Position numbers and translations under genes: made by a program. From assembly GCA_934454125.1 (NCBI GenBank), contig CAKSFA010000005.1:37165-101164 (forward strand): 64,000 bases of DNA, read 5' to 3'. The notes under the pieces were generated by a model that was not told the origin of the DNA, searched no databases, and saw only the letters and a list, made by a program, of their open reading frames with translations. This DNA comes from an uncultured Eubacteriales bacterium. Lineage in GTDB: Bacteria > Bacillota > Clostridia > Oscillospirales > Acutalibacteraceae. Shown piece after piece: positions 50,754-60,370 of the stretch. Numbering within the stretch: position 1 is the stretch's first letter; the number at the start of each line of letters is the position of its first letter.

Positions 50754-51791
50754 ATGGCCAATTTGGATTGTGCGGTGATTCTTGCCGGTGGTGAGGGGAA
50801 GCGCATGAAATCGGATAAACCCAAGGTGCTTTCGCAGGTGTTGTTTGCGCCGATGCTGAAATGGGTGACGGACGCTGCGTTGCGTGCCGGCTTGACAGAG
50901 CTGTGCGTGGTGTGTGGCTTTATGCGTGAGTATGTGGAGGATTATCTTGCGCAGTTGAAGGCGCAGAATACGGCATATGCGCGGGTTTGCAGCGCATATC
51001 AAAGTGAGCGCAAGGGCACAGCGCACGCGGTGATGATGGCAGAGGCGTTTTTGAAGCGCCACAACGGTGGCAGTGTGCTGGTGCTAAATGGTGATGCGCC
51101 GTTGGTGGACGAAGCGGTGATTGCGGCCTCGTATGAGCTGCATAAGCAGCAGGGCAATGCCGTGACAGTGATTGCGGCAACGTTGGAGGATGCCACGGGA
51201 TATGGCAGAATTGTGCGGGACAGCACCGGGGCGTTGACGGCAGTGGTGGAGCAAAAGGATGCGGACGCGGCAACGCTTGCCATCAAAGAGGTGAACTCGG
51301 GGGCGTATTGGTTTGACGTTGACGATTTGCTCTCTGTCTTATACAATATAGATAACTGCAATGCACAGGGAGAATATTATTTGCCGGACGCCATTGCACT
51401 TTTGCTTGCTGCAGGCAAGCGGGCAGGGGCTTATACGGCTGCGCAGCCCTATGCTGTGATGGGTGCCAATGACTGCATGCAGCTCAATCAGCTCAATGCT
51501 GTGGCAAGAGAGCTGATTTTGCAGCGGCATATGCAAAATGGGGTGGAGATACCCTGCACGGACGGTGTGGTGATTGGGCCGGACGTGACCATTGGCAGAG
51601 GAAGCCGGATTTTGCCCGCCACGCTGCTGCTGGGAAACACTGTGATTGGACAGCGGTGTGTGCTTGGCCCTGCCACGGTGGTGGAGAACAGCACGGTGGG
51701 CGATGATGTGGTGTTGCACAGTGTGCGCTGCATTGGGCAAACTGTGCCGGACGGGCAGTCGCCTGCTGCGTTTTGCTCGCTGGAAAATTGA
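50754..51791 (+). CDS. glmU: GlmU-like UDP-GlcNAc pyrophosphorylase with truncated acetyltransferase domain
   Basis: A 345-residue GlmU homologue. The N-terminal uridyltransferase domain is intact: AVILAGGEGKRMKSDKPKVL (about 6-25), GTAHAV, LNGDAPLV, TGYGRIVR, EVNSGAYWF. It makes UDP-GlcNAc from GlcNAc-1-P. Full GlmU is about 450-460 residues, with a C-terminal left-handed beta-helix that acetylates glucosamine-1-P. Here only about five hexapeptide turns follow before the chain ends, and the acetyltransferase motifs (family HLSYxGD, NxGAGT) are absent. GGAGG lies 6 bases before ATG 50754. Its place before prs, pth and mfd matches Bacillus glmU. Confidence 0.85.
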   Translation: MANLDCAVILAGGEGKRMKSDKPKVLSQVLFAPMLKWVTDAALRAGLTELCVVCGFMREYVEDYLAQLKAQNTAYARVCSAYQSERKGTAHAVMMAEAFLKRHNGGSVLVLNGDAPLVDEAVIAASYELHKQQGNAVTVIAATLEDATGYGRIVRDSTGALTAVVEQKDADAATLAIKEVNSGAYWFDVDDLLSVLYNIDNCNAQGEYYLPDAIALLLAAGKRAGAYTAAQPYAVMGANDCMQLNQLNAVARELILQRHMQNGVEIPCTDGVVIGPDVTIGRGSRILPATLLLGNTVIGQRCVLGPATVVENSTVGDDVVLHSVRCIGQTVPDGQSPAAFCSLEN

Positions 51792-51821
51792 GATGGATGT
51801 GTTAATAGGGGGATTTTGCAC

Positions 51822-52784
51822 ATGAATATTCATGGGAAGGATATTAAAATTTTTGCGGCCAATTCAACGGTACGGGTCTCGGAACAGATTGCTGAATGCC
51901 TGGGGCTGCCGTTGGGTAAGTCTGAGGTGAGCACGTTCAGTGATGGTGAGATCACCGTTTCGCTGTTTGAGTCGGTGCGTGGTTCTGACTGCTTTATTAT
52001 TCAATCGACCTGTGCGCCGGTGAACAATAATATTATGGAAATGCTGATCATGATCGACGCGATGAAGCGTGCTTCGGCAGCGCGCATTACGGCGGTGATT
52101 CCATACTTTGGCTATGCGCGGCAGGACCGCAAGGCCAAGGCAAGAGACCCCATCTCGGCAAAACTGGTGGCTGATTTGATCACGGTGGCCGGCGCGGACC
52201 GTGTTTTGACGATGGATCTGCATGTGCCGCAGATTCAGGGCTTTTTCAATATTCCGGTGGATCATCTGTTGGGTGCGCCTGTGCTTTCGAATTACTTAAA
52301 GGAGCGCATTGGCGATGAAATGGACGACTATGTAGCGGTTTCCCCCGATTTGGGCTCGGTGACACGTGCCAGAACGTTTGCAACGCGTCTGGGCTGTCCG
52401 CTGGCCATTGTGGACAAGCGCCGCCAGAAGGCCAATGTTTCGGAAGTGATGAATATCATTGGCGATGTGCGCGGAAAAAAGGTGATTTTGATTGACGATA
52501 TGGTGGATACTGCCGGCACACTGTGCAACAGTGCGCAGGCATTGCTGGAAAAGGGCGGTGCAACGGAAGTGATCGCCTGTGCAACGCACGGTGTGCTTTC
52601 CGGTCCGGCGATTGAGCGACTTCAGAACAGCGCGATTCAGGAGCTGATTCTGCTTGATACGATTCCGCTGCCGCCGGAAAAGGCGATCCCGAAAATCACA
52701 TTGCTGCCGGTGGCGCCGCTGTTTGCAGAGGCGATTGAGCGGATTTATGAGGACAAGCCGGTTTCGACGATGTATACATTTTAA
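51822..52784 (+). CDS. prs: Ribose-phosphate pyrophosphokinase
   Basis: A 320-residue class I PRPP synthetase that transfers pyrophosphate from ATP to ribose-5-phosphate for nucleotide, His and Trp synthesis. Motifs: YFGYARQDRKAKARDPISAK (flexible loop region), the stretch DLHVPQIQGFFNIPVDHL, the catalytic loop SPDLGSVTRAR, and the PRPP loop LIDDMVDTAGTL. ATG 51822 follows AGGGGG by 9 bases. It sits between glmU and pth, as in Bacillus. Confidence 0.97.
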   Translation: MNIHGKDIKIFAANSTVRVSEQIAECLGLPLGKSEVSTFSDGEITVSLFESVRGSDCFIIQSTCAPVNNNIMEMLIMIDAMKRASAARITAVIPYFGYARQDRKAKARDPISAKLVADLITVAGADRVLTMDLHVPQIQGFFNIPVDHLLGAPVLSNYLKERIGDEMDDYVAVSPDLGSVTRARTFATRLGCPLAIVDKRRQKANVSEVMNIIGDVRGKKVILIDDMVDTAGTLCNSAQALLEKGGATEVIACATHGVLSGPAIERLQNSAIQELILLDTIPLPPEKAIPKITLLPVAPLFAEAIERIYEDKPVSTMYTF

Positions 52785-52806
52785 TCGTGAAATTGTGGAA
52801 TGAGCA

Positions 52807-52830
52807 GGCGAGGTAGGGGACTATCTCGCC
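52807..52830 (+). other. Hairpin between prs and pth
   Basis: GGCGAG (52807-52812) and CTCGCC (52825-52830) form a stem extended inward by TAG/CTA. There is no T-run behind it, so it looks like an mRNA stabilising or processing hairpin rather than a terminator. Confidence 0.5.
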
Positions 52831-52872
52831 AAAGTTTTGTGTTGAGAAATTTGCAGAAAAAGGAGCTTTGCC

Positions 52873-53487
52873 ATGTTGAACAATTTGTTTGCGGCGTTTG
52901 CTAAGCCGAAATCGGGTGGAATTGCGTATTTGCTGGTGGGATTGGGGAATCCTGGTTTGCAGTATGAGCAGACGCGCCACAATGCGGGCTTTTTGGCGCT
53001 GGACTATCTTGCGGAGCAGTGTGGCGCAAAGGTGGACCGCATGAAATGGAGCGGCATGCTGGGAGAAGCGGAGCTGGGCGGCGTGCGTGTGCTGTTGCTC
53101 AAGCCGATGACGTATATGAATTTGAGCGGCGATTGTGTGCGTGAGGTGATGCGATTTTATAAGCTGCCGCCGGAGCGGGTGATTGTGTTGTATGATGATA
53201 TTTCATTGCAGCCGGGCAAGCTGCGGATTCGCCTGAAGGGCAGTCACGGAGGACAAAACGGCATGAGAAGTATCATTGAGCAGTGTGGCAGCGAGGCGTT
53301 CCCTAGGATCAAGCTGGGGGTTGGTGCGAAGCCGAACCCGCAGTGGGATTTGGCGGATTGGGTGCTTTCGAAATTTGATGCGCGGGAACAAAAGGAGATG
53401 GAGGCGGCTTGCAAGCGGGCTTGTGAAGCGGCAGAGCTGCTGGTGCAGGGGCGCGCTGCGGAAGCTATGAACCGCTATAACGGTTGA
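52873..53487 (+). CDS. pth: Peptidyl-tRNA hydrolase
   Basis: A 204-residue hydrolase that frees tRNA from stalled peptidyl-tRNA. Motifs: LLVGLGNPGLQYEQTRHNAGF with the catalytic His, LLLKPMTYMNLSG, LYDDISLQPGKLRIR, GSHGGQNGMRSI. The N-terminus carries about 18 extra residues compared with typical Pth. AAGGAGC precedes ATG 52873. mfd follows after 20 bases. Confidence 0.96.
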   Translation: MLNNLFAAFAKPKSGGIAYLLVGLGNPGLQYEQTRHNAGFLALDYLAEQCGAKVDRMKWSGMLGEAELGGVRVLLLKPMTYMNLSGDCVREVMRFYKLPPERVIVLYDDISLQPGKLRIRLKGSHGGQNGMRSIIEQCGSEAFPRIKLGVGAKPNPQWDLADWVLSKFDAREQKEMEAACKRACEAAELLVQGRAAEAMNRYNG

Positions 53488-53507
53488 ATTTGGCAGGAGG
53501 GTTGTGA

Positions 53508-56500
53508 ATGGAATTTTTGCAGAGTGGTTTGCAGCGGCTGGAGGAATACCGCCAGTTGCGGCAGGCAGTGCGGGAGGATGCATTGCCGGCGGTTGTGGCG
53601 GGATTGCCGGGGATTGCCAAGGCGGCCTTTGCAGCGGTTTTGGTGCGGGATTGTGAGAAGCCTGCCTTGCTGTTGGCCGCGGACGATGCGGAAGCGCAGC
53701 GTTTGTTGGGGGATTTGACTGCGATGGGGTTGCGGGCGTGTTTGTACCCTATGCGGGATTTTACGTTGCGCAATGTGGAGAGTGCATCGCGGGAATATGA
53801 GCATCAGCGCATTGACGCGCTGTGCCGCTTGTTAAGTGGTGCGTGTGATGTGGTGATTGCCTGTGCGGATGCGGCTTTGCAGGATACGATTACACCGCAG
53901 GAATTGAAGGAACGCATTACGATTCTGCAAACGGGGCAGACGATGCCGCTGGAGGAGGCGGTGCAGGCGTTGCTCCGGTGCGGCTATGTGCGGGCAACAC
54001 AAATTGACGGTCAGGGACAGTTTGCTGTGCGCGGCGGTATTTTGGATTTTTTTACACCGGGCGCTCTGCAGCCGGTGCGCGTGGAGTTTTGGGGCGACAC
54101 CATTGATACAATGGGATTGTTTGATTTGCAGACGCAGCGCAGAATCAAAACGGTAACATGTGTGACGTTGGCGCCGGCGGCGGAAGCGCTGGTGGATGAC
54201 CCGGCAGCTTTGGCTGAGCAGATTGAACAGTATGCAAAGACGCTGCGTGGCAGGACAGCAGACAAAGCAAAAGAAGTGCTGTTGCAGGAGAGCGCGCAGT
54301 TGCGAGAGGGAAGGCCGCTGCACTGCGCAGATAAATATATCCATTTGTTGTATGCCAAAACGGCAACGCTGCTGGATTATTTTGCAGAGCGGGAGAGCTT
54401 TGTGTTTGTGTCGGAATTTCATAAAAACAAAGAGCGCGTGCGCACGGCTCAATGGCAGTGGAGTGAGGACTGCAAGGCGTATCTGGAGGAGGGTGTGCTG
54501 TGCAGAGGGCTGGATCGCTATAGCGCGGACTGGACAGATTTGCAGGCGGGATTGGAGCGGCGGCATACGGTTTGTCTGGAGGCGTTTGTGCGCGGGGGAT
54601 ATGACATACCGGTGCGGACACTGCTGAATGTGACGGCGCGGCAGCTCTCGGTTTGGAGTGGCGGTATAGCGGTGTTGCAGGAGGATTTGCGTGCGATGCA
54701 GGAAAGTGGCCTGACGTGTGTTGTGCTGGGCGGAACCGAGAAACCCGCGGGCACGATTGCCGCAGATTTGAACGAACAGGGGTTGCCGGTAATGTTTGCG
54801 CCGGAGCTGAAGGAGCTGCCGGAACAGGGCATTGCGGTGACGACCGGTGGTCTTTCGGCGGGATTGGAGCTGCCGCATGCGGGGTTTGCCGTTTTGACGC
54901 ACGGCATGCAGCATATGAGCCGGGCGGCGGTGAAATCTTCCAAGCGCAGTAAGCATGCGCAGGCGTTGTATAGTTTGTCGGAGCTGGCGGTGGGAGATTA
55001 TGTGGTGCACAGAGCACATGGCATTGGTGTGTTTGAGGGTGTGCATAAAATTGATATGCAGGGCATTGTGAAGGATTATATTAAGGTGCGTTATGCCAAG
55101 AAAGACACGTTGTATGTGCCGGTGACGCAGCTGGATTTGATCTCGAAATACATTGGGCCCAAAGAGGATGCTGTGGTGAAACTGAGCCGGCTGGGCGGGC
55201 AAGAGTGGCAGAAGACAAAGGCGCGGGTGCGCGCGGCAGTGCGGGACATGGCCAAAGAACTGATTGCGCTGTATGCTGCTCGTATGCAGGTGAAGGGGCA
55301 TGCATTTGCTGCCGACACCGAATGGCAGCGCGATTTTGAGGCGCATTTTGCATTTGAGGAGACGGAAGATCAGTTGCGGTGTATTGCGGAGATTAAGCGT
55401 GATATGGAGCGCCAGGCGCCGATGGATCGGCTGCTGTGTGGTGATGTGGGGTTTGGCAAGACAGAGGTTGCGCTGCGTGCAGCGTTTAAGTGCGTCAGTG
55501 ATTCTTATCAGTGTGCGTTGCTGGTGCCGACGACCATTTTGGCCTGGCAGCATTATCAGACCGTGAGTCAGCGCATGGAGGGCTTTCCGGTGCGGGTGGA
55601 GTTGTTGTCTCGCTTTCGCACGCCGAAGCAGCAGGCGGAGATTTTAAGCGCACTACGGCGCGGTGAGGTGGATATGGTCATCGGAACGCACCGGTTGGTA
55701 TCGCAGGATGTGCAGTTTCGGAATTTGGGGCTGCTGATCGTGGACGAGGAGCAGCGGTTTGGCGTGGCGCAGAAGGAGAGACTCAAAGAGCGGTATCAGA
55801 CGACCGATGTGCTGACGCTTTCGGCTACGCCGATACCCAGGACGCTGAATATGGCGCTTTCTGGGATTAGGGATATGTCGGTGATTGAAGAAGCGCCGCA
55901 TGACCGCCACCCGGTGCAGACGTATGTGCTGGAGCATGACAACGGGGTGATTTGCGATGCGATTGCAAAGGAGCTGCGGCGCGGGGGACAGGTGTATTAT
56001 CTGCACAACCATGTGGAGAGCATTGTGCATACGGCGGCCTTTTTGCAGGCGCAGCTGCCGCAGGCCAAGGTGGGAATTGCACACGGCAAGATGACGGAGA
56101 AGGAGCTTTCTGACGTTTGGCGGAAGTTGTTGGAGCAGGAGATTGACGTGCTGGTTTGCACGACGATTATTGAGACTGGCGTGGATGTGCCGAATGTGAA
56201 CACGTTGATTATTGAACGGGCGGACTGCATGGGGCTTTCGCAGTTGCATCAGTTGCGGGGGCGTGTGGGGCGCAGCGCGCGCAGGGCGTATGCGTATTTT
56301 ACGTTTGCGCGCAATCAATTGCTGACAGAGGTGGCACAGAAGCGACTTTGCGCCATTCGGGAATTTACCGAATTTGGAGCGGGTTTTCAGATTGCCATGC
56401 GGGATTTGGAGATTCGCGGCGCAGGGAATATTTTGGGCGGCGAGCAGCACGGGCACATGGAAACGGTGGGCTATGAATTGTATTTGAAGCTGCTGGGCGA

Positions 56501-56996
56501 AGCGGTGCAGGCGGAAAAAGGAGAATTGCCGGCGGTGACAGAGGACAATGTGTGTTTGGTGGATATGCAGGTGCAGGCGCATATACCGGAGCGGTATATT
56601 GGGGCGTTGAACCAGCGGCTTGAGATGTATCGCAGGATTGCCGGGATTGAAAACAACGACGATGCGCTGGATGTGCTCGATGAGCTGAAGGATCGGTTTG
56701 GGCCGCCACCGGCTGCCGTGCAGGGCTTGCTGGATATTGCGTTGCTGCGTAACATGGCGGCGGCGCTGGGGATTTATGAGGTGAAGCAGAACGGGGAATT
56801 TCTTGTGCTTTATCGCAAACCGATGGAGCCGGCTTTTTTGGAGCCGCTGATTAAAGTGTTAAAGGGCAGAGTGAAGCTCAGTGCGGGCGAGAGACCGTAT
56901 GTGAGCATCAAAATTGCAAAGGGAGAAACACCGTTGCAGGCTCTGAAAACCGTGCTGGAGTTGTTGGCTGGGCAGCATCAAAACGGGACATTATAA
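53508..56996 (+). CDS. mfd: Transcription-repair coupling factor
   Basis: An 1162-residue translocase that removes stalled RNA polymerase and recruits UvrA. The UvrB-like N-terminal module (about 1-350) is followed by the RNA-polymerase-interacting domain (about 490-565, VGDYVVHRAHGIGVFEG). The superfamily 2 motor comes next, with Walker A GDVGFGKTEVALRA (about 644), DEEQRFG (about 746) and SATPIPRTL, then the helicase C domain with ETGVDVPN and QLRGRVGRS. The TRCF C-terminal domain closes it. The length matches the family. It is the last gene of the glmU-prs-pth-mfd run. Confidence 0.97.
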   Translation: MEFLQSGLQRLEEYRQLRQAVREDALPAVVAGLPGIAKAAFAAVLVRDCEKPALLLAADDAEAQRLLGDLTAMGLRACLYPMRDFTLRNVESASREYEHQRIDALCRLLSGACDVVIACADAALQDTITPQELKERITILQTGQTMPLEEAVQALLRCGYVRATQIDGQGQFAVRGGILDFFTPGALQPVRVEFWGDTIDTMGLFDLQTQRRIKTVTCVTLAPAAEALVDDPAALAEQIEQYAKTLRGRTADKAKEVLLQESAQLREGRPLHCADKYIHLLYAKTATLLDYFAERESFVFVSEFHKNKERVRTAQWQWSEDCKAYLEEGVLCRGLDRYSADWTDLQAGLERRHTVCLEAFVRGGYDIPVRTLLNVTARQLSVWSGGIAVLQEDLRAMQESGLTCVVLGGTEKPAGTIAADLNEQGLPVMFAPELKELPEQGIAVTTGGLSAGLELPHAGFAVLTHGMQHMSRAAVKSSKRSKHAQALYSLSELAVGDYVVHRAHGIGVFEGVHKIDMQGIVKDYIKVRYAKKDTLYVPVTQLDLISKYIGPKEDAVVKLSRLGGQEWQKTKARVRAAVRDMAKELIALYAARMQVKGHAFAADTEWQRDFEAHFAFEETEDQLRCIAEIKRDMERQAPMDRLLCGDVGFGKTEVALRAAFKCVSDSYQCALLVPTTILAWQHYQTVSQRMEGFPVRVELLSRFRTPKQQAEILSALRRGEVDMVIGTHRLVSQDVQFRNLGLLIVDEEQRFGVAQKERLKERYQTTDVLTLSATPIPRTLNMALSGIRDMSVIEEAPHDRHPVQTYVLEHDNGVICDAIAKELRRGGQVYYLHNHVESIVHTAAFLQAQLPQAKVGIAHGKMTEKELSDVWRKLLEQEIDVLVCTTIIETGVDVPNVNTLIIERADCMGLSQLHQLRGRVGRSARRAYAYFTFARNQLLTEVAQKRLCAIREFTEFGAGFQIAMRDLEIRGAGNILGGEQHGHMETVGYELYLKLLGEAVQAEKGELPAVTEDNVCLVDMQVQAHIPERYIGALNQRLEMYRRIAGIENNDDALDVLDELKDRFGPPPAAVQGLLDIALLRNMAAALGIYEVKQNGEFLVLYRKPMEPAFLEPLIKVLKGRVKLSAGERPYVSIKIAKGETPLQALKTVLELLAGQHQNGTL

Positions 56997-57025
56997 ATTT
57001 TCACAAAATATTCACGCAGGAAGCA

Positions 57026-57054
57026 TGGACTTTTGCGGAAAAATTCGATATAAT
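57026..57054 (+). promoter_or_regulatory. Promoter of the foldase-like lipoprotein gene
   Basis: TGGACT (57026-57031) and TATAAT (57049-57054), 17-base spacing. Confidence 0.65.
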
Positions 57055-57089
57055 ATAAAAATATAGTGAATGGATATAGGAGGTTTCGT

Positions 57090-58235
57090 ATGAAATTCGT
57101 CAAAAAAGCGACTGCTTTGCTGGCTGCCTGTGCAATGGCAGTGGGGATGGCAGCATGTTCCGGTGGCACGGGAAGTGCCATTGCTGCTGAGAACGCAAAC
57201 ACCAAGATAACCCTGGGCGCGTATGCATATTGCATGTATTCGGCCTATTATGAGGCGAGCTATTATGTGCCTGATTCGACACAACCGGTTCTTTCTCAGG
57301 AGATTAATGGTAAGTCGGCAGAGGAGTGGCTGCGTGAAAAAGCACTGACCAATATGAAGAGTATGTTTGTTGTGGACGCAAAAGCCAAGGAGATGGGCAT
57401 TTCACTGACAGATGAGGAGCGCAAAAATATTGACACGAATATGGATTCCTCCTGGAATACCAGTCAGGATTCGATTAAGAAGCTGATTAGCTATGGCATT
57501 ACCAAAGAAGGTGTGAAACAGTTCTATTACGATTTTAACACCAAGTATACAAAGATCTTTCAGGCTTTGTACGGTGCAGGTGGTGAGAAGGCTGTTTCGG
57601 AAGAAGATAAACGTAATTATTTTCTTGAGAATTACACCGATTTTGCGTTTTTCAGCAAATCTGTAGCCAGCTTGTCTGATGAAGACAAGGCAGCGGCAAA
57701 AGAGACGCTGGAAGGTTATGCTGCTGCGATTAATGAGGGCACTAAAACCATAGATGCAGTTGCAGAGGAGTATAAAACTGCGGAGGGCTTGAGTTCTGAT
57801 CCGCTGAAGAAAGCTGTGACCAACCTGACGACCGATACGCAGTATTCGCAGTCTTATTCGGAGATGGTGACGGCGCTGAAGGAGATGAACGGCGGCGAGG
57901 CCCGCGTGGTGGAATCGAATTCTTCTTATTTGCTGGTGCTGAAAAATGACATTAATGCGTCTGTGGATGAGAAGATGCAAAATGAAGAAACGGCGTTTCA
58001 GGTATTGGCAGGCATAAAAAGTGAAGAGTATATCAATGATATGAACGCATTGGTGGAGACTTATACCGATTATACTGTGCATGAAGATGTGATCAACCAG
58101 TTTGACCCGAATGTGTTTGCAACGAACAACAGCAGTTCGTCGACAGCAGAGGAATCGACCACTGCGGCAAGCAGCGAGGAAACAAGCAAAGCTTCGGAGG
58201 ATGAGACGGCCTCTCAGACACCGAGCACGGAGTGA
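57090..58235 (+). CDS. SurA/PrsA-like foldase lipoprotein
   Basis: A 381-residue lipoprotein: signal with lipobox MAAC (Cys near 24), then a helical region like the SurA N-terminal chaperone domain, a parvulin-like middle segment with GGEARVVESNSSYLLVLKND at its end, and a Ser/Thr/Glu-rich tail (about 345-381). Clear parvulin active-site residues were not seen, so it may be a chaperone without isomerase activity. A PrsA/SurA-type gene after mfd is common in Clostridia. AGGAGG lies before ATG 57090. Confidence 0.6.
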   Translation: MKFVKKATALLAACAMAVGMAACSGGTGSAIAAENANTKITLGAYAYCMYSAYYEASYYVPDSTQPVLSQEINGKSAEEWLREKALTNMKSMFVVDAKAKEMGISLTDEERKNIDTNMDSSWNTSQDSIKKLISYGITKEGVKQFYYDFNTKYTKIFQALYGAGGEKAVSEEDKRNYFLENYTDFAFFSKSVASLSDEDKAAAKETLEGYAAAINEGTKTIDAVAEEYKTAEGLSSDPLKKAVTNLTTDTQYSQSYSEMVTALKEMNGGEARVVESNSSYLLVLKNDINASVDEKMQNEETAFQVLAGIKSEEYINDMNALVETYTDYTVHEDVINQFDPNVFATNNSSSSTAEESTTAASSEETSKASEDETASQTPSTE

Positions 58236-58247
58236 TGACTGGATTCA

Positions 58248-58277
58248 AAACAGATGCCTTGGGCATCTGTTTTTTTG
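58248..58277 (+). terminator. Terminator after the foldase-like gene
   Basis: AAACAGATGCC / GGCATCTGTTT with loop TTG and a T-run. Confidence 0.85.
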
Positions 58278-58442
58278 TGCACAAAATTGGCTGGTTGGAA
58301 GGTTTGTACTGGTTTGCAGATTGCGTATGACAGAGTGGACGTTGCAGGAGGGGGTTGGTGAAAGATTGATGGGATGGCGGGGGTGTTCATGAAAAGTGCG
58401 GGGAACGACTGTGCGGGATGAACGGAGCGGGATGGATGTAAT

Positions 58443-58478
58443 AAAAAACAGCTACCGCTGTGAGGGTAGCTGTTTTTT
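58443..58478 (-). terminator. Terminator of the mnmA-asnB operon
   Basis: AAAAAACAGCTACC / GGTAGCTGTTTTTT stem, directly after the asnB stop on the minus strand. It may also stop plus-strand transcripts. Confidence 0.85.
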
Positions 58479-58480
58479 GT

Positions 58481-60349
58481 TTATTGGGAGAAATCTGGCA
58501 GGCTGCCGATGGTGTGATCTCCGTTTTCAAAGTAGATTTGATACCATACGATGAAGATGAACAGCGTCCAGATGCGTCGGCTGTAATCGCGCAAGCCATT
58601 GAAATGCGTATCGAGACAGTCAAGCAATGCGTCTGTTTCAAAGAAGCGCTCTGCGATGGGTGAAGTGAAGGCTTGTTTGACCAGGTTGTAGTATTTTGGG
58701 TCTTTGAGCCAAACGCGAGTGGGCACCGGGAAGCCGAGTTTCTTTTTTTCAGCGGTTTGCACGGGCAGACGGCGTTGCGCAGCCTTGCGCAGGGCAACTT
58801 TTTTCTGCCCTTTTTGCACGCGCAGGTGGGTGGGCAGTGAGGAGGCAACCCGGAAGACCTCCTTGTCAAGGAAGGGCACGCGCAGCTCCAGTGCGTTTGC
58901 CATGCTCATGCGGTCTGCTTTGAGCAGAATGTCGCCGACCATCCACAGATTGATGTCGAGATATTGCATGCGAGTTGGGTCGTCGAGGTGCTTGACGCGG
59001 TCGTAGTACGGTGCGGTGACCGTTTGCGGGCGCGTGACGCATGCTTTGTTTTTGAGCAGTTGCTGCTTTTCTTCATAACTGAACATGTTGGCGTTGCCGA
59101 TGAAATAGGAATTGGTGGGTAGCTCGCCGCGTGTGACAAAGCTTTGCCCTTTGAACTGTTTTTTGGATTTTTGGGCTGTTTGACGCAACCAGGTGCGCAG
59201 ACTTTGCGGCAGCTTGCGGTAGTTTTTGAACACCAGCGGCTCGTTGTAGACATCGTACCCGCCGAACAGTTCGTCGGCACCCTCGCCGGAGAGCACGACT
59301 TTGACATGCTCGCTGGCAAGTTTTGAGACAAAATACAGCGCGATGCAGGAGGGGTCGGCCAGTGGCTGGTCCATGTGGTATTGCACGTGCTTGATGTTGC
59401 CCCAGAATTCATCGGAGGAGATGACTTTGCAATGATGGTCAAGCCCGACCAGCTTGGCTGTTTGTTTGGCAAAGTCGATCTCGTTGTATTTTTCGCCGAA
59501 GTCAAAGCCGACGGTGAAGGCTTTTTGACCGGGGAAGAACGTGGAAACGTAACTGGAATCGACACCGCTGGAGAGAAAGCAGCCGACCTCGACATCACTG
59601 ATTTTGTGCGCGTTGACGGAATCGGTGAAGGCTTGCTCGATGGCGCCGATGGCCTGTTGCTCGGTCATGTTTTTTTGTGGCTGGAATGATGCTTCCCAGT
59701 AGCGGGTGGTGGTGATTTTACCGTTTTGATACCACAGATAATGCCCTGGCAGCAGGCAGTAGATGCCTTCAAAAAAGGTTTGTGGCGGTACGGCGTATTG
59801 AAACGACAGGTAGTTATTTAATGCGTCGTAGTTGAATTTTTTTTCAAAGCCGGGGAATTGCAGGAGACTTTTAATCTCGGAACCGTAGACAAAATGGTTG
59901 CCCACGGTGGTATAGTGCATGGGCTTGATGCCGAAGAAATCTCTGGCTAAGAACAGAGATTGTTCTTTGATATTCCAGATGGCAAAGCCGAACATGCCGC
60001 GCAGGCGGGGGAGCAGCTCCTCGCGCCATTCTTCAAAGCCGTGAATGAGCACCTCGGAATCGGTGTTTGTTGCAAATACATGCCCCTTTTTTTGCAATTC
60101 CTGCCGCAATTCCTTGTAGTTATAAATTTCGCCATTAAAGGTGAGCGCCAGAGTTTTATCTTCATTAAAGATGGGTTGGTCACCGTCTTGCAGATCGATG
60201 ATGCTCAGGCGGCGAAAGCCCATTGAGATTTCTGAGGTAGTGTAATAGCCGCAGCTATCTGGCCCTCTGTGAATGATTTGGTCTGCCATATTTTTGAGCA
60301 CGTTCTCGCGGCTTAAAAGTTCGCCTGTGAATCCGCATATTCCACACAT
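58481..60349 (-). CDS. asnB: Asparagine synthetase (glutamine-hydrolysing)
   Basis: A 622-residue AsnB that makes asparagine from aspartate, ATP and glutamine. The N-terminal class II amidotransferase has Cys2 (MCGICGF), HRGPDS, RRLSIIDL and FNGEIYNY; the C-terminal synthetase has the PP-loop SSGVDSSYV and GADELFGGY. GGAGG precedes ATG 60349. It is the last gene of a four-gene minus-strand operon, 21 bases after the CpXC gene. Confidence 0.95.
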   Translation of the reverse strand: MCGICGFTGELLSRENVLKNMADQIIHRGPDSCGYYTTSEISMGFRRLSIIDLQDGDQPIFNEDKTLALTFNGEIYNYKELRQELQKKGHVFATNTDSEVLIHGFEEWREELLPRLRGMFGFAIWNIKEQSLFLARDFFGIKPMHYTTVGNHFVYGSEIKSLLQFPGFEKKFNYDALNNYLSFQYAVPPQTFFEGIYCLLPGHYLWYQNGKITTTRYWEASFQPQKNMTEQQAIGAIEQAFTDSVNAHKISDVEVGCFLSSGVDSSYVSTFFPGQKAFTVGFDFGEKYNEIDFAKQTAKLVGLDHHCKVISSDEFWGNIKHVQYHMDQPLADPSCIALYFVSKLASEHVKVVLSGEGADELFGGYDVYNEPLVFKNYRKLPQSLRTWLRQTAQKSKKQFKGQSFVTRGELPTNSYFIGNANMFSYEEKQQLLKNKACVTRPQTVTAPYYDRVKHLDDPTRMQYLDINLWMVGDILLKADRMSMANALELRVPFLDKEVFRVASSLPTHLRVQKGQKKVALRKAAQRRLPVQTAEKKKLGFPVPTRVWLKDPKYYNLVKQAFTSPIAERFFETDALLDCLDTHFNGLRDYSRRIWTLFIFIVWYQIYFENGDHTIGSLPDFSQ

Positions 60350-60370
60350 GATTTTGATTCCTCCAAAGGT

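Noticed and set aside
53832..55553. 573-codon minus-strand frame inside mfd
   Set aside because: Artefact of the codon usage of mfd; rich in His, Arg, Gln and Pro, with no family pattern.
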